Notes: generated by a model not told the origin, from the letters alone. 64,000 nucleotides of DNA from an uncultured Lachnospiraceae bacterium (GCA_951802115.1 CATOPL010000001.1:124001-188000); one strand, 5' to 3'. Positions 7,864 through 17,049 are shown, counted from the first letter of the stretch. Program-made: numbers and translations.

Positions 7864-9183
7864 TTAAAATCTGAAATACAAAAACGGATTATAAGAAGCA
7901 TCCACAATATAAGCTACAGATAAAAAGAAAGACAGCACCCAGATCACAGGATACCTGGCCAGCCTTTTTGCCGTCCCAAAAGAAGCAAAAAGGCATACAG
8001 CCAGCAAAAGCCCATAATTGGACAAAAGCCATACGGCACCCGCATCCCACAGCCTCGGCGCCCCGCCGAACATAAGCATGACCAGGCGGATTCCGGCCTG
8101 TAGATCTTCCGATGCAAAAACCGCCATTCCGGGAATCACTGCCGCCATTGTGTAAATATGGCCACAAAAAGGCGGCTGAGCCTCGAGACATTTCAGCCAG
8201 AAACATTTTTCCAGAATCAGCAGGATTCCAAAATACAATCCCCACACCAGAAAGTTCCAGCCCTTTCCATGCCAGATTCCTGTCAGCGTCCACACAATCA
8301 GAATATTTCGTATTTGGAGCAAAAGTCCTTTCCGGTTGCCGCCAAGCGGAATATAAACATATTCCCGGAACCACTGTCCAAGAGAAATATGCCATCTTCT
8401 CCAGAATTCTGTGATACTTTTTGACCGATAGGGATATTGAAAGTTCTCCTGCAGATGAAAACCGAGCATCTGTGCCATACCTATGGCCATATCTGAATAA
8501 CCTGAAAAATCAAAATACAGCTGCAGCGCATATGCCGTACTTCCCAGCCAGGCCGTCAGCACGCTTATCTTTTCATCCGGCATACCCTGAACAGCTTCCC
8601 ACAGCAGACCGATCTGATTGGCCAGCAGAACCTTTTTACCCAGTCCGGTACAGAATCTTCCGATTCCCCTGTAACCGTCTTTCATATTCAGAAGCCGCTG
8701 TTCCAGCTCGACAGCAACCTCTTTGTATTTCACAATCGGTCCGGCAATCAACTGCGGAAACATGGATACATACGCCCCAAACGCAGGCAGGCTTCTCTGT
8801 GCAGACACCTCGCCTCGATAAACATCAATGGTATAAGACATCGTCTGAAACGTATAAAAAGAAATTCCCACAGGAAGCGGCCACAGGCCGGAATACTTAA
8901 ATGCCGCAAGCAGCGACAGATTTACAAGAATGGAGCCCATAAGCACCATTCTTGCAAGACCTGCTTTCTCATTTCGTCCGGCATATTCCAGCATCAGACC
9001 GTTACCATAATCAAAGAAGGCAGAAAACAACATCAGACAGATATAAACCGGCTCTCCCCACGCGTAAAACACAAGACTGCCCAGAAAAAGCACCAGATTG
9101 CGGTGCCTTTCCGGAACCAGTACATATACAAGCAAAAACGCTGGAAGAAAGCGAAAGATAAAAAGCAGGCTGGAAAATACCAT
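7864..9183 (-). CDS. MBOAT-family membrane O-acyltransferase (AlgI-like)
   Basis: 439-residue polytopic membrane protein. The MBOAT hallmarks are visible: the LQLYFDFSGYSDMAIG block at 221-236, the EFWRRWHISLGQWFREYVYIPLGG region at 259-282, and the invariant His305 in GIWHGKGWNF. AlgI/PatA/DltB-type enzymes move acyl groups from a cytoplasmic donor to an extracytoplasmic acceptor. The DUF4358 gene ends 3 nt before it and the DHHW gene follows it, forming a three-gene surface-glycan acetylation operon. Confidence 0.92.
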   Translation of the reverse strand: MVFSSLLFIFRFLPAFLLVYVLVPERHRNLVLFLGSLVFYAWGEPVYICLMLFSAFFDYGNGLMLEYAGRNEKAGLARMVLMGSILVNLSLLAAFKYSGLWPLPVGISFYTFQTMSYTIDVYRGEVSAQRSLPAFGAYVSMFPQLIAGPIVKYKEVAVELEQRLLNMKDGYRGIGRFCTGLGKKVLLANQIGLLWEAVQGMPDEKISVLTAWLGSTAYALQLYFDFSGYSDMAIGMAQMLGFHLQENFQYPYRSKSITEFWRRWHISLGQWFREYVYIPLGGNRKGLLLQIRNILIVWTLTGIWHGKGWNFLVWGLYFGILLILEKCFWLKCLEAQPPFCGHIYTMAAVIPGMAVFASEDLQAGIRLVMLMFGGAPRLWDAGAVWLLSNYGLLLAVCLFASFGTAKRLARYPVIWVLSFFLSVAYIVDASYNPFLYFRF

Positions 9184-9186
9184 TGC

Positions 9187-9735
9187 CTATTTCTTCAGTT
9201 CTTCTTCGATCACTGACAGCGCACGCTCATTCATCTCCTGGCACGCCTTGATCGCCTCTTCCTCATCATCTTCCATACCGTTCATATCAGCTCCAAGCTG
9301 TACAAAACAGACATAGTCTCCAAAAGTACGAATCTCAGAAGCCTGAATCTTCGGAATGTTAATCGGATACTGAAAAGTATCCTGAACCATAGATTCCCGG
9401 TAGGTATCCAGCGCCGCCTCCACATCTTCCATTTTCCCTTCAGCAGCTTTCACAACAATCAGAGAATCCACATTGGCAGAAATCATAGGCGTTTGTCCAT
9501 AGTACTCTTCATACATATCTGTGGAAATGCCATACCAGTCATCCAAATATTCCGGAGGTAGTTTTTCATCCGCCCAGTAGTCATCCCCAAGCTCCGATGC
9601 CACGGCTTCCACGAGCGCCTGTGCAGATACATTGTCTTTGTATGTTCCCTCTGTACCCGACACCAGAGAATCTGCCCGGTTGCAGCCCGTCAGGAAGCAT
9701 GCCGTCATAAACACTGTTAACCACCATCTTTTCAT
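9187..9735 (-). CDS. DUF4358 lipoprotein
   Basis: 182 residues starting at ATG 9735 behind an AGGTG site; a GTG at 9744 is also in frame. The signal peptide ends with a lipobox (FLTGC). The remaining residues (SAQALVEAVASELG..., a central MISANVDSLIVVKA, and FGDYVCFVQLG near the end) resemble DUF4358, a Clostridia family of unknown function often found beside MBOAT/DHHW pairs. First gene of the acetylation operon. It may help assemble or couple the acetyltransferase at the outer face, but that is inferred from position only. Confidence 0.75.
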   Translation of the reverse strand: MKRWWLTVFMTACFLTGCNRADSLVSGTEGTYKDNVSAQALVEAVASELGDDYWADEKLPPEYLDDWYGISTDMYEEYYGQTPMISANVDSLIVVKAAEGKMEDVEAALDTYRESMVQDTFQYPINIPKIQASEIRTFGDYVCFVQLGADMNGMEDDEEEAIKACQEMNERALSVIEEELKK

Positions 9736-9793
9736 ACGGTTCACCTCATTCTGATTTCAAATTGAACTTTCAGTACTTAATACATGTAGTTTA

Positions 9794-10564
9794 TCATCTT
9801 TTCATACAAATATTCCGGGCTTTCTTAATTTCCTGCTGATGATAACGCTCCAGATGTTCTACATCCACATCTAGAGCTCTCAAAATCAGTTCCTGAAACT
9901 CCAGATTCTGCATGGAGCCTTCTCCTGACATCGTTTTCCATAACATATGCCTGCAGCATTGTTTCAGCCTCTGTACGTCAAACACCGTCAGGTCCCCCTT
10001 CTGCATACTTATATGAAGTGCTCCCACTATATCACGTATTACGAAAGATTTCAACGCCTCCTGCCTTTCTTCTGTAGATTCTGCTTCTACCGCAAAACAG
10101 TAGAACAAAAAAGGCAAAAACAGAATCAGTCCATTCTCTTCGAGTTTCCATGCTGAACGGTCGTTAAGAGTAATTTCATAAATCGGCAGAATAATCTGTC
10201 CATGTCCGGCAAATTCCAGTTTGGTACAGTAGACTTCTTTTTTATTTTTACCAAAATAGGTCATCTGCGGGTCCCGAATCTGTACAGCAGAATGTTCTGC
10301 TGCGTCTTCAAACTGAAACAGGCACCCCCTGTCTTCCGCCTGGATCTGAAGGCAATCACCAAAACGGCGCATCTGAAATTCATAACGGTTCGCACAGCCC
10401 ACAGTCACACAGACACTGATAATTCCCGATTTTCTCCACTCCCTGCGTATATATTCTTTTTCACCATACTCTGTCTGAAAAAGACGATTCATCATTCGAA
10501 TCAGGGCATAATCCGAAATCTCGAATATCTTTTTCATCATCCATGCATCGCTGCTCAAATACAC
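9794..10564 (-). CDS. Hypothetical protein, weakly Rpn/PD-(D/E)XK-like
   Basis: 256 residues with no signal peptide or membrane segment. It starts at GTG 10564 behind AAGGAG with 7-nt spacing. I do not recognise it firmly. The N-terminal part (ISDYALIRMMNRLFQTEYGEKE..., then NRYEFQMRR) resembles the start of Rpn/PD-(D/E)XK-like proteins common in Lachnospiraceae, where an E-x-Q element follows a short beta strand, but the usual Asp is not clear. The C-terminal third is helical and basic. It has its own promoter (10612-10640) and stands between HPr and the DUF4358 operon. Confidence 0.6.
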   Translation of the reverse strand: MYLSSDAWMMKKIFEISDYALIRMMNRLFQTEYGEKEYIRREWRKSGIISVCVTVGCANRYEFQMRRFGDCLQIQAEDRGCLFQFEDAAEHSAVQIRDPQMTYFGKNKKEVYCTKLEFAGHGQIILPIYEITLNDRSAWKLEENGLILFLPFLFYCFAVEAESTEERQEALKSFVIRDIVGALHISMQKGDLTVFDVQRLKQCCRHMLWKTMSGEGSMQNLEFQELILRALDVDVEHLERYHQQEIKKARNICMKR

Positions 10565-10611
10565 GTAAGTTCTCCTTTCTCCTACAAACCATGCATACGA
10601 ACGATGTTATT

Positions 10612-10640
10612 ATTATATTCGAATCTGGAAGTTTCGTCAT
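10612..10640 (-). promoter_or_regulatory. Promoter of the 9794-10564 gene
   Basis: Minus strand: ATGACG (10635-10640), 17 bases, TATAAT (10612-10617). The -10 is perfect, the -35 matches 4 of 6. Confidence 0.55.
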
Positions 10641-10721
10641 GGAATAATGACAGATAAAAGACTAATCTTTGATCTTAGACTCCTTCAGCATATAAAATTC
10701 TCTCTGTTCTGTCAAGAAAAA

Positions 10722-10750
10722 CAAAAAAAGACACATCCTATAAGGATGTG
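10722..10750 (-). terminator. Terminator of the HPr gene
   Basis: Minus strand: CACATCC, 5-base loop, GGATGTG, followed by TCTTTTTTTG. The hairpin begins 13 nt after the HPr stop and has the shape of an intrinsic terminator. Confidence 0.78.
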
Positions 10751-10762
10751 CCGCGCCCTGCG

Positions 10763-11026
10763 TTACAAGGCTTTCAGGAAAGTAACAACCCGTTCGAGCG
10801 CCTGTACTTCGTCTTCCCCATAGCATTCCACAATCACTTCGTCGCCGGGACAGACAGGGAATGCAAGCAGGCTCATCAGACTTTTGCAGTTCATCGTATG
10901 CTCGCCGCAGGTCATCATAATATGGGAACTGCATTTATTTGCCACAGTTACCAGCCTTCCTGCCGGACGCAGGTGCAGCCCGTTCTCATTCTTAATCGTT
11001 ACACTTTCTCTGACCACAAAAATCAC
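10763..11026 (-). CDS. HPr-family phosphocarrier protein
   Basis: 87 residues, the normal HPr length. His18 in GLHLRPAG corresponds to the PEP/EI-phosphorylated His15. Ser49 in NCKSLMSLL corresponds to the regulatory Ser46 of Firmicutes; both sites are offset by the same three residues, so both PTS transfer and HPr-kinase control could operate. It starts at GTG 11026 behind GGAG; a second in-frame GTG four codons on is possible. No EI or EII gene is nearby. Flanked by its own terminator and a likely extended -10 promoter, so it is monocistronic. It could be the general HPr or a Crh-like paralogue, although Crh normally lacks the active His. Confidence 0.85.
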   Translation of the reverse strand: MIFVVRESVTIKNENGLHLRPAGRLVTVANKCSSHIMMTCGEHTMNCKSLMSLLAFPVCPGDEVIVECYGEDEVQALERVVTFLKAL

Positions 11027-11130
11027 CCCTCTCCTTCTCTATGTATCGTCTGATCCTCTTACAGCCCCAATTTCTATAAGTCAGATGCAGACCGGCAATC
11101 AGAATGACTTTTACTCATTGCCTACTTTGG

Positions 11131-11136
11131 AGTATA
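11131..11136 (-). promoter_or_regulatory. Extended -10 promoter of the HPr gene
   Basis: Minus strand TGGTATACT: a TG dinucleotide one base before a TATACT hexamer, placed directly after the T-tract of the upstream terminator. No good -35 is visible; the leader would be about 100 nt. Confidence 0.42.
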
Positions 11137-11140
11137 CCAC

Positions 11141-11165
11141 AAAAAAAGGGCTGTATACACAGCCC
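11141..11165 (-). terminator. Terminator of the monosaccharide ABC operon
   Basis: Minus strand: GGGCTGT, GTAT loop, ACAGCCC, then seven T. A strong intrinsic terminator about 75 nt after the permease stop. Confidence 0.87.
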
Positions 11166-11241
11166 CTGTAAAAAATTAACATATTGTTCACATTCGCCCG
11201 GTACATGCGGCTTTGCTGTGCTGAAACAGAATGCTTATCTT

Positions 11242-12435
11242 TTATTTGCCGCTTTTACGGTTCGATACCACATCAAATATGACTGCCACCAGAAGCACGC
11301 CGCCCTTTACCACATACTGCCAGGAATCGCCGATACCCATAATGGACATTCCCATATTGATGACACCCAGAAGGAGTGCTCCGATAATAACTCCCGGAAC
11401 TGTACCACTGCCGCCATAAGCAGAAGCTCCGCCAATAAAACAGGAACCGATCGCATCCATCTCAAAGGAAGTACCAGTAGAACCGGTCACAGAACCTACG
11501 CGCGCCAGACAGAGCAAACCACACAGACCAGCCAGCAGCCCCATATTGGCGTAGGCGATAAAATACACTTTATTGGTATTGATGCCGGAAAGCTGCGTCG
11601 CCTTCTCGTTGCCGCCTACTGCATAAAAATAACGTCCAAATGCAGTCTTGGAGGTAATAAAATGATAAATCAGACAGATCGCCACCACCCACAGAAGCAT
11701 GACGGAGACTCCTTTATACTGACTCAGCAGGTAACAGTATGCCAGAAGAGCTGCCGAAATCAGGGCCGCGCGGCCAAAATCCGCCAGCGCACTGTTCTGA
11801 CGATATCCTTTTTTGGCCTTATTGGCGCGGGAGGAGATCGTATTATAGAAGATGAACACGACAACCAGCGCTCCGATCACCAGCGGAGAAAGGATGCGTG
11901 TGTCGGTATCCAATCCCGGAATCTTGATATAAGCCGTGAAAATATTTAAAAATGTTGCCTCCTGAACAGATACGGTCTTGCTGTCCAGAATCAGACGACC
12001 GAAGCCGCGGAAAATAAACATGCCGCCCAGAGTTGTAATAAACGGCGGTATCCGCACATAGCCGATCCAGTATCCCTGCCATACGCCTGCAGCCACACCG
12101 ATCAGCAGACAGACCAGAATTGTCAGATAAATATTAAAGCCATGGTTGGTGATCATGACCGCAGCCACACCGCCCACCATACAGATTACAGATCCTACGG
12201 ACAGATCAATATTACCGCCGGTCAGGATACACAGAAGCATACCGCATGCCATAACCAGCACATAGCCGTTCTGCAAAAGCAGATTTGACATATTCTGCGC
12301 ATACAGAAGACGTCCATCCGTCAGAAAATAAAACAGAATAAATACGATGACAAGAGCGATAACCATGCTGTATCTGGTCAGAAATTCTCCCAGATTGAAC
12401 GGCGCGCCGCTCTGATTTTCTTTCTTCGTTGACAT
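11242..12435 (-). CDS. mmsB: Monosaccharide ABC transporter permease (MmsB/GguB/XylH type)
   Basis: 397-residue inner-membrane permease of the ribose/xylose/galactose importer class (BPD_transp_2). It shows NGYVLVMACGMLLCILTGGNIDLSVGS and GGNEKATQLSGINTNKVYF, the usual coupling-loop motif, and ends with GGVLLVAVIFDVVSNRKSGK. Long central insertion (about 200-240), as in MmsB/XylH proteins. Third gene of the operon, 21 nt after the ATPase. The family transports aldoses such as xylose, galactose, glucose or arabinose; which one cannot be read here. Confidence 0.9.
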   Translation of the reverse strand: MSTKKENQSGAPFNLGEFLTRYSMVIALVIVFILFYFLTDGRLLYAQNMSNLLLQNGYVLVMACGMLLCILTGGNIDLSVGSVICMVGGVAAVMITNHGFNIYLTILVCLLIGVAAGVWQGYWIGYVRIPPFITTLGGMFIFRGFGRLILDSKTVSVQEATFLNIFTAYIKIPGLDTDTRILSPLVIGALVVVFIFYNTISSRANKAKKGYRQNSALADFGRAALISAALLAYCYLLSQYKGVSVMLLWVVAICLIYHFITSKTAFGRYFYAVGGNEKATQLSGINTNKVYFIAYANMGLLAGLCGLLCLARVGSVTGSTGTSFEMDAIGSCFIGGASAYGGSGTVPGVIIGALLLGVINMGMSIMGIGDSWQYVVKGGVLLVAVIFDVVSNRKSGK

Positions 12436-12456
12436 TTACACAACACTCCTTTCGTT

Positions 12457-13992
12457 TTAATTGTCCGCGCTGATGATAAAACTCATGATTTTTTCCTGAG
12501 TCGCTTCCTTCGCATCCAGCTCCCCTTTAAGTTCACCTTCGTTCATGATATAGATCCGATCGCACATACCGATCAGCTCCGGCATCTCCGATGATATCAT
12601 GATCACGGATTTTCCCTCTTCCACCATCTGATTAATCAGACAGTATATATCATATTTGGCACCCACATCAATGCCGCGCGTAGGTTCGTCCAGAATCAGT
12701 ACTTCCGGTTCTGTAAACATCCATTTACCCAGCAGCGCTTTCTGCTGATTACCGCCGGACAGATTACCCACCTTCTGCTCTATAGAAGGGGTCTTGGTTC
12801 CCATGGCTTCCGTCATATCCTCCGCCACTTTCTGTTCCGCCGTTGTATCAATGACGCCGTTTCCACAGACTTTATCCAATCTGGCCAGCGTCGTATTAAA
12901 ACGAATTGATTCCCCCAGAATCAGCCCGTTGGTTTTTCTGTCTTCTGTCACATAAGCAAGCCCGTGACGAATCGCCTGTTCTGTACTTTTAAGCTCTGTT
13001 TTTTCTCCGTTCAGATACAGTTCTCCGCTGATATTGAAACCATAGCTCCTGCCGAAAATAGACATCGCAAGCTCTGTACGTCCTGCACCCTGCAGCCCGG
13101 AAAAGCCGACTACTTCTCCCTTATGTACTTTAAAAGATATCTGATTGTCAACCACCTTCTCGTGATAGAGCGGATGATAGACCGTCCAGTTCTTTACTTC
13201 CAGTCCCACTTCTGTTCGAACTTTGTGTTCACGCGACGGATAACGGTCGTCCATCGGACGTCCCACCATTCCTTTGATAATCCGATCCTCACTGAACTCG
13301 TCGACCCCTTTTACCAGCGTCTCAATCGTGGAACCGTCGCGAACGATGGTTGCTTTATCCGCGCAGTAGATAATTTCATTCAGTTTATGTGTAATGATGA
13401 TGGATGTCAGACCGTTTTTCTTAAACTCCATCAGCAGATCCAGAAGCATCTTTGCATCCTCGTCATTCAAGGAAGATGTAGGCTCATCCAGAATCAGCAG
13501 TTTTACATTTTTGGAAAATGCTTTTGCAATCTCCACCAGCTGCTGCTTACCGGTTCCGATGTCCTTGATCAAAGTCTGAGCCGACTCATAAAGTCCCACC
13601 TGACGCATATGCTTTTCTGCTTCATTAAAAGTCATATCCCAGTCAATATGTCCCATTTTATTTTTCTTTTCATTTCCCAGGAACATATTTTCGCCGATTG
13701 TCAGAAGCGGAATCAACGCCAGCTCCTGATGGATAATAACAATCCCCTTTGCCTCACTGTCTTTCAGCGTCTTAAACTGACACAGTTCTCCGTTATAGTA
13801 GATTTCCCCCGTATAACTGCCTGCCGGATAAGTTCCTGACAGTACGTTCATCAATGTGGATTTTCCTGCGCCGTTCTCACCGATCAGCGCATGAATTTCC
13901 CCGCGCTCCACAACCAGATTCACATTATCCAGCGCTTTCACTCCCGGGAATTCCTTGGTGATGGATTTCATCTCCAGAATAATATCAGCCAA
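12457..13992 (-). CDS. mmsA: Monosaccharide ABC transporter, double ATPase (MmsA/GguA)
   Basis: 511-residue cytoplasmic protein with two ABC domains. The first has Walker A GENGAGKST and Walker B LLILDEPTSSL. The second has a degenerate Walker A (GLQGAGRTEL), signature LSGGNQQKALLGKWM and Walker B VLILDEPTRGID. This asymmetric pair is normal for the RbsA/MglA/XylG family. The start codon is TTG 13992, supported by a strong GGAGGAGG and by alignment of the first residues to relatives. It follows a 10-bp hairpin after the binding-protein gene. Confidence 0.92.
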   Translation of the reverse strand: MADIILEMKSITKEFPGVKALDNVNLVVERGEIHALIGENGAGKSTLMNVLSGTYPAGSYTGEIYYNGELCQFKTLKDSEAKGIVIIHQELALIPLLTIGENMFLGNEKKNKMGHIDWDMTFNEAEKHMRQVGLYESAQTLIKDIGTGKQQLVEIAKAFSKNVKLLILDEPTSSLNDEDAKMLLDLLMEFKKNGLTSIIITHKLNEIIYCADKATIVRDGSTIETLVKGVDEFSEDRIIKGMVGRPMDDRYPSREHKVRTEVGLEVKNWTVYHPLYHEKVVDNQISFKVHKGEVVGFSGLQGAGRTELAMSIFGRSYGFNISGELYLNGEKTELKSTEQAIRHGLAYVTEDRKTNGLILGESIRFNTTLARLDKVCGNGVIDTTAEQKVAEDMTEAMGTKTPSIEQKVGNLSGGNQQKALLGKWMFTEPEVLILDEPTRGIDVGAKYDIYCLINQMVEEGKSVIMISSEMPELIGMCDRIYIMNEGELKGELDAKEATQEKIMSFIISADN

Positions 13993-14022
13993 AAGCTCCT
14001 CCTCCTTTCCCTCTCTTCATAC

Positions 14023-14050
14023 AAAGGGCGGGACAGACGCCCCGCCCTTT
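14023..14050 (-). terminator. Intra-operon hairpin between chvE and mmsA
   Basis: AAAGGGCGGG, 8-base loop, CCCGCCCTTT: a perfect 10-bp GC-rich stem between the binding-protein and ATPase genes. On the minus strand the T-tract is only three bases, so it probably acts as a partial terminator or 3'-end protector, as at 3861-3884. Confidence 0.6.
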
Positions 14051-14115
14051 ATTAAGGTCCTGCATATATAATTGTTTTTATCCCCGCGCGGTGAGCCGGC
14101 GGCTTTCGTGCGCAG

Positions 14116-15348
14116 TTAGTTCGTTGCGGACAGATATCCGTCGTCTCCCATCGTATACAGGCCAGTATCGACCAGATCCTGCAGATTGTCCTTGGTGATC
14201 ACGTTCGGTACGAGCAGGAAGGACGGGCATTTGTTGCCTGCAGAAGTCTCATAAGACTCGGTGTCAAATGCACACTCAATCCCAAAGGACGGGATCAGGG
14301 ACTCATCAATGCTCTCGCCTGCCAGAATCGCCTTTGCCAGCGCCAGCGTGACGACGGACTCGTTACTTACATTTTTGTAAACCGTCATAGTCTGCGTTCC
14401 GTCAACGATATTCTTCAGGTTCGCCTCATCTCCGTCCTGGCCGGTGATTACAACCGTGTTGGAGCCTGCATAGTCAGAAGTCACTGCCTGCGTTACGCCC
14501 AGAGCAGTGGAGTCGTTAGAGCAGAGCCATGCATCCAGCTGTGTTCCGTCTGCATAGTAGGAGGAGAGAACATTCTGTGCTCTTCCAAGAGCAGTATCTG
14601 TTTTCCAGCCCGGAGTTGCAACCGCATCAAAATCTTTCTGACCAGATACGATGTTCAGCGCGCCGTTGTCCAAATACGGCTGGATAGCATCGATAGCACC
14701 CTGATAGAAATAAGTCGCGTTGTTGTCAGCCGGATCACCTGCCGTAATCTCGATGTTGTAGGTCTTGTCACCCGCATTCTCAAGATCAAGCGCTTTTACA
14801 ATATACTCGCCCTGAAGTTTACCAACGGTATAATTATCAAAAGATACATAATAAGAAGCTGCATCATTCAGGATCAGACGGTCATAGGAGATAACCGGGA
14901 TGTTCTGCTCTGCTGCACCTTCGAGCGCGGTATTGAGCGCATTTCCGTCGATTGCTGCGATTACGAGCATATCCACGCCGTCTGCCAGCATGTTCTGAAT
15001 ATCGTTCACCTGCTGCTCCGTCTTGTCATCGGAATAGGTCAGGATGGTCTCAAAGCCCGCTGCCTTGAACTGCTCATCCAGATATGCGCCGTCGCGATTC
15101 CAGCGCTCCAGAGACTGCGTCGGCATGGAGATACCGATCTTGCCGCCTGCTGCAGGTGCAGCATCATCTGCGTCTGCTGTTGCATCTTCTGCCGGAGTCT
15201 CTGCCTCCGCAGGAGTCTCGGTCTCTGCCGGAGCCTCCGTCTCTGCCGGGGCATCTGCAGGTGCAGCATCATTTCCGCCGCCGCATCCGACTGCCAGTGA
15301 AGCAACCATTGCCGTGCTCAGTAAAGCACCAAGTAATTTTCTTTTCAT
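14116..15348 (-). CDS. chvE: Monosaccharide-binding lipoprotein (ChvE-like)
   Basis: 410-residue exported sugar-binding protein (Peripla_BP_4). The signal peptide MKRKLLGALLSTAMVASLAV leads to a lipobox Cys (VGCGGG). Residues about 23-58 are an acidic Ala/Glu/Thr/Pro tether with near-repeats of PAETE. The mature domain begins KIGISMPTQSLERWNRDG, which is characteristic of the ChvE/multiple-sugar group. GGGAGG lies 10 nt before ATG 15348; the longer frame from 15393 lacks such a site. First gene of the ABC operon. Confidence 0.9.
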   Translation of the reverse strand: MKRKLLGALLSTAMVASLAVGCGGGNDAAPADAPAETEAPAETETPAEAETPAEDATADADDAAPAAGGKIGISMPTQSLERWNRDGAYLDEQFKAAGFETILTYSDDKTEQQVNDIQNMLADGVDMLVIAAIDGNALNTALEGAAEQNIPVISYDRLILNDAASYYVSFDNYTVGKLQGEYIVKALDLENAGDKTYNIEITAGDPADNNATYFYQGAIDAIQPYLDNGALNIVSGQKDFDAVATPGWKTDTALGRAQNVLSSYYADGTQLDAWLCSNDSTALGVTQAVTSDYAGSNTVVITGQDGDEANLKNIVDGTQTMTVYKNVSNESVVTLALAKAILAGESIDESLIPSFGIECAFDTESYETSAGNKCPSFLLVPNVITKDNLQDLVDTGLYTMGDDGYLSATN

Positions 15349-15462
15349 TTTGAAAATTCCTCCCTTAAACTTTTTATGATATGAATATACCACATTCCGG
15401 ACAGGATAAACTTGTCATTTTCTGTACATTTTGTATAGTATAACATCCTGGCCCCAAACAAA

Positions 15463-15514
15463 AACTGGATATTTTTGCGGTTGATACAGAAAATCTCCGC
15501 AAAAAAATCCAGTT
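15463..15514 (-). terminator. Long hairpin downstream of the Fe-S gene
   Basis: Two 18-nt arms (15463-15480 and 15497-15514) pair with one T/T mismatch around a 16-nt loop. On the minus strand TTTGTTTGG follows. Probably ends transcription of the Fe-S gene before the chvE operon. Confidence 0.5.
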
Positions 15515-15573
15515 ATATATTGTGTTTCAAAATTCATTTGTCCGGTTTTGTACAATCTTTCATATCTCAGAAA

Positions 15574-16878
15574 CTATTTCTGATTTTTCTTCTGCATCGA
15601 CAGCAGCCTGTCCAGATATACAGATTTGAACTGTCTGCTCGCCAGAGCCTGTTTCAGTGGTGGAAGCTTCAGGATCGCTCCGAACACAGCTGCCATGGCC
15701 CGATGGTTGGCAAATGCCTGATTATCAAAAATCAGATTCTGCAGAGTTCCTTTTTCAATCGCCTGCAGCACAAAGCGATGCGTACTGTTGACCGGTGTGA
15801 TTACCTGCACCGGACGATGCTTCAGTTCAATCGCCTTCGTCGGGCAGTTCCGCGCACAGACCCCGCAGCCGAGACAAATCTCTGTGTCAATCTTCGGATG
15901 CTTCCTGACCTTTCTTCCGCCGGAGCTTTTCTTCTCCTCTTCCATGGTAATTGCCAGAATCGGACAGACTTTTGCGCATTTTCCGCAGCTGACACAATTT
16001 TCTGCAGCTATCTCCGGAATATAATTCGTTGTCGCCACCGGCTGCATGGGACTGAATTTTCTTGCCGCCTGCAAAGCTTCACAGCAGCACCCGCAGCAGT
16101 TACAAATAAATGCCGGATGTTCCCGTACATTTTCTCCAATCTGCACCAGGTTGCTTTCATAAGAACGTTCCAGAACTTCTTTTGCCTCTTCTTTGGAGAT
16201 CAGCCGCGCATATTCCCCATGCTCAGACAGAGAACGCGCCACATTGTCAAAAGTCAGACATACATCCCAGGGAGCGTCTATCTCGCATGGATGCCCTGCA
16301 TGGTACGCCTTGTGACGGCAGTAACAGGTCCCCAGTCCGATATAGCTGGCTTCCTCCACAATGTGAGTGGCACGTTCATAATCCAGAATATGGTTTGTTT
16401 TATCATTGGTCAGTACCGGCTCCTGCACAAAGACCCGGCCAAGTCTGGTCTGCGTGGCAAAGAACAGATCTTTGACAAAATCTTCTTCTACATTCATGTA
16501 CTGCCAGTACAGCTCGCTTAAATATTTCTGATCAATATCTCCTCTGGTACGCATCAGGGCAAATTCGATAAAACCCGCCATGGGAGGCGGCATCACAAAC
16601 TGCCGCTGTCCTTTGTATTCCGAATCTACCAGAAGCGCTTTTTCACAAAGACGGTCCAGCAGTTTTTCTGCCTTTGCCTCTGTCGTGCCCCAGATCTTTG
16701 CCGCCTTTTTGAGCGTAAACGGGCGCACCGGAAGAAGCGCCACCCATTTGGCCTCTTTCTCCGTGTACAGCACCTGCAGGATTTTGTATAATGTATCCGA
16801 AGGCGGAGCTCCCTGAGTAAACCAGTTGATCCGCTCTTCCAGATTTTTATAGGCATCTCTTGTTGTCAAATGTCCCAT
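15574..16878 (-). CDS. 4Fe-4S binding protein with N-terminal winged-helix region
   Basis: 434 residues. The N-terminal third (about 50-105) looks like a winged helix (FTLKKAAKIWGTTEAKAEKLLDRL). The middle has Cys-rich stretches (GTCYCRHKAYHAGHPCE and FICNCCGCCCEAL). Two ferredoxin-type CxxCxxCxxxCP motifs follow near 291-304 (CVSCGKCAKVCP) and 333-345 (CLGCGVCARNCP), enough for two [4Fe-4S] clusters. The family is common in anaerobes, but its electron partner is not established. It is read divergently from cbiL across 238 bp and has a good promoter. AGGAG precedes the ATG. Confidence 0.8.
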   Translation of the reverse strand: MGHLTTRDAYKNLEERINWFTQGAPPSDTLYKILQVLYTEKEAKWVALLPVRPFTLKKAAKIWGTTEAKAEKLLDRLCEKALLVDSEYKGQRQFVMPPPMAGFIEFALMRTRGDIDQKYLSELYWQYMNVEEDFVKDLFFATQTRLGRVFVQEPVLTNDKTNHILDYERATHIVEEASYIGLGTCYCRHKAYHAGHPCEIDAPWDVCLTFDNVARSLSEHGEYARLISKEEAKEVLERSYESNLVQIGENVREHPAFICNCCGCCCEALQAARKFSPMQPVATTNYIPEIAAENCVSCGKCAKVCPILAITMEEEKKSSGGRKVRKHPKIDTEICLGCGVCARNCPTKAIELKHRPVQVITPVNSTHRFVLQAIEKGTLQNLIFDNQAFANHRAMAAVFGAILKLPPLKQALASRQFKSVYLDRLLSMQKKNQK

Positions 16879-16932
16879 ACAGTCATTCTCCTTTCTTGCT
16901 CTTAATGAACAAAACCATCTGCTCTGCGATCC

Positions 16933-16961
16933 ATTTTATCACAAAAGCATGCCCGTTGCAA
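16933..16961 (-). promoter_or_regulatory. Promoter of the Fe-S gene
   Basis: Minus strand: TTGCAA (16956-16961), 17 bases, TAAAAT (16933-16938), with an upstream TG at the extended -10 position. Confidence 0.65.
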
Positions 16962-17049
16962 AATACATTTAATGCTCAAAATTCAACTGCCAACCACTGT
17001 CTGAGACTCTTTCTTTGTTTTACAAAAACTCCAACTTGCCACTTTTATA

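Noticed and set aside
10662-10934. 90-codon minus-strand frame across the HPr gene end
   Set aside because: It is out of frame with HPr and contains the HPr terminator.
15150-15290. Tandem repeat in the ChvE-like gene
   Set aside because: It encodes the acidic Ala/Glu/Thr/Pro tether of the lipoprotein, a low-complexity linker rather than a mobile or regulatory repeat.
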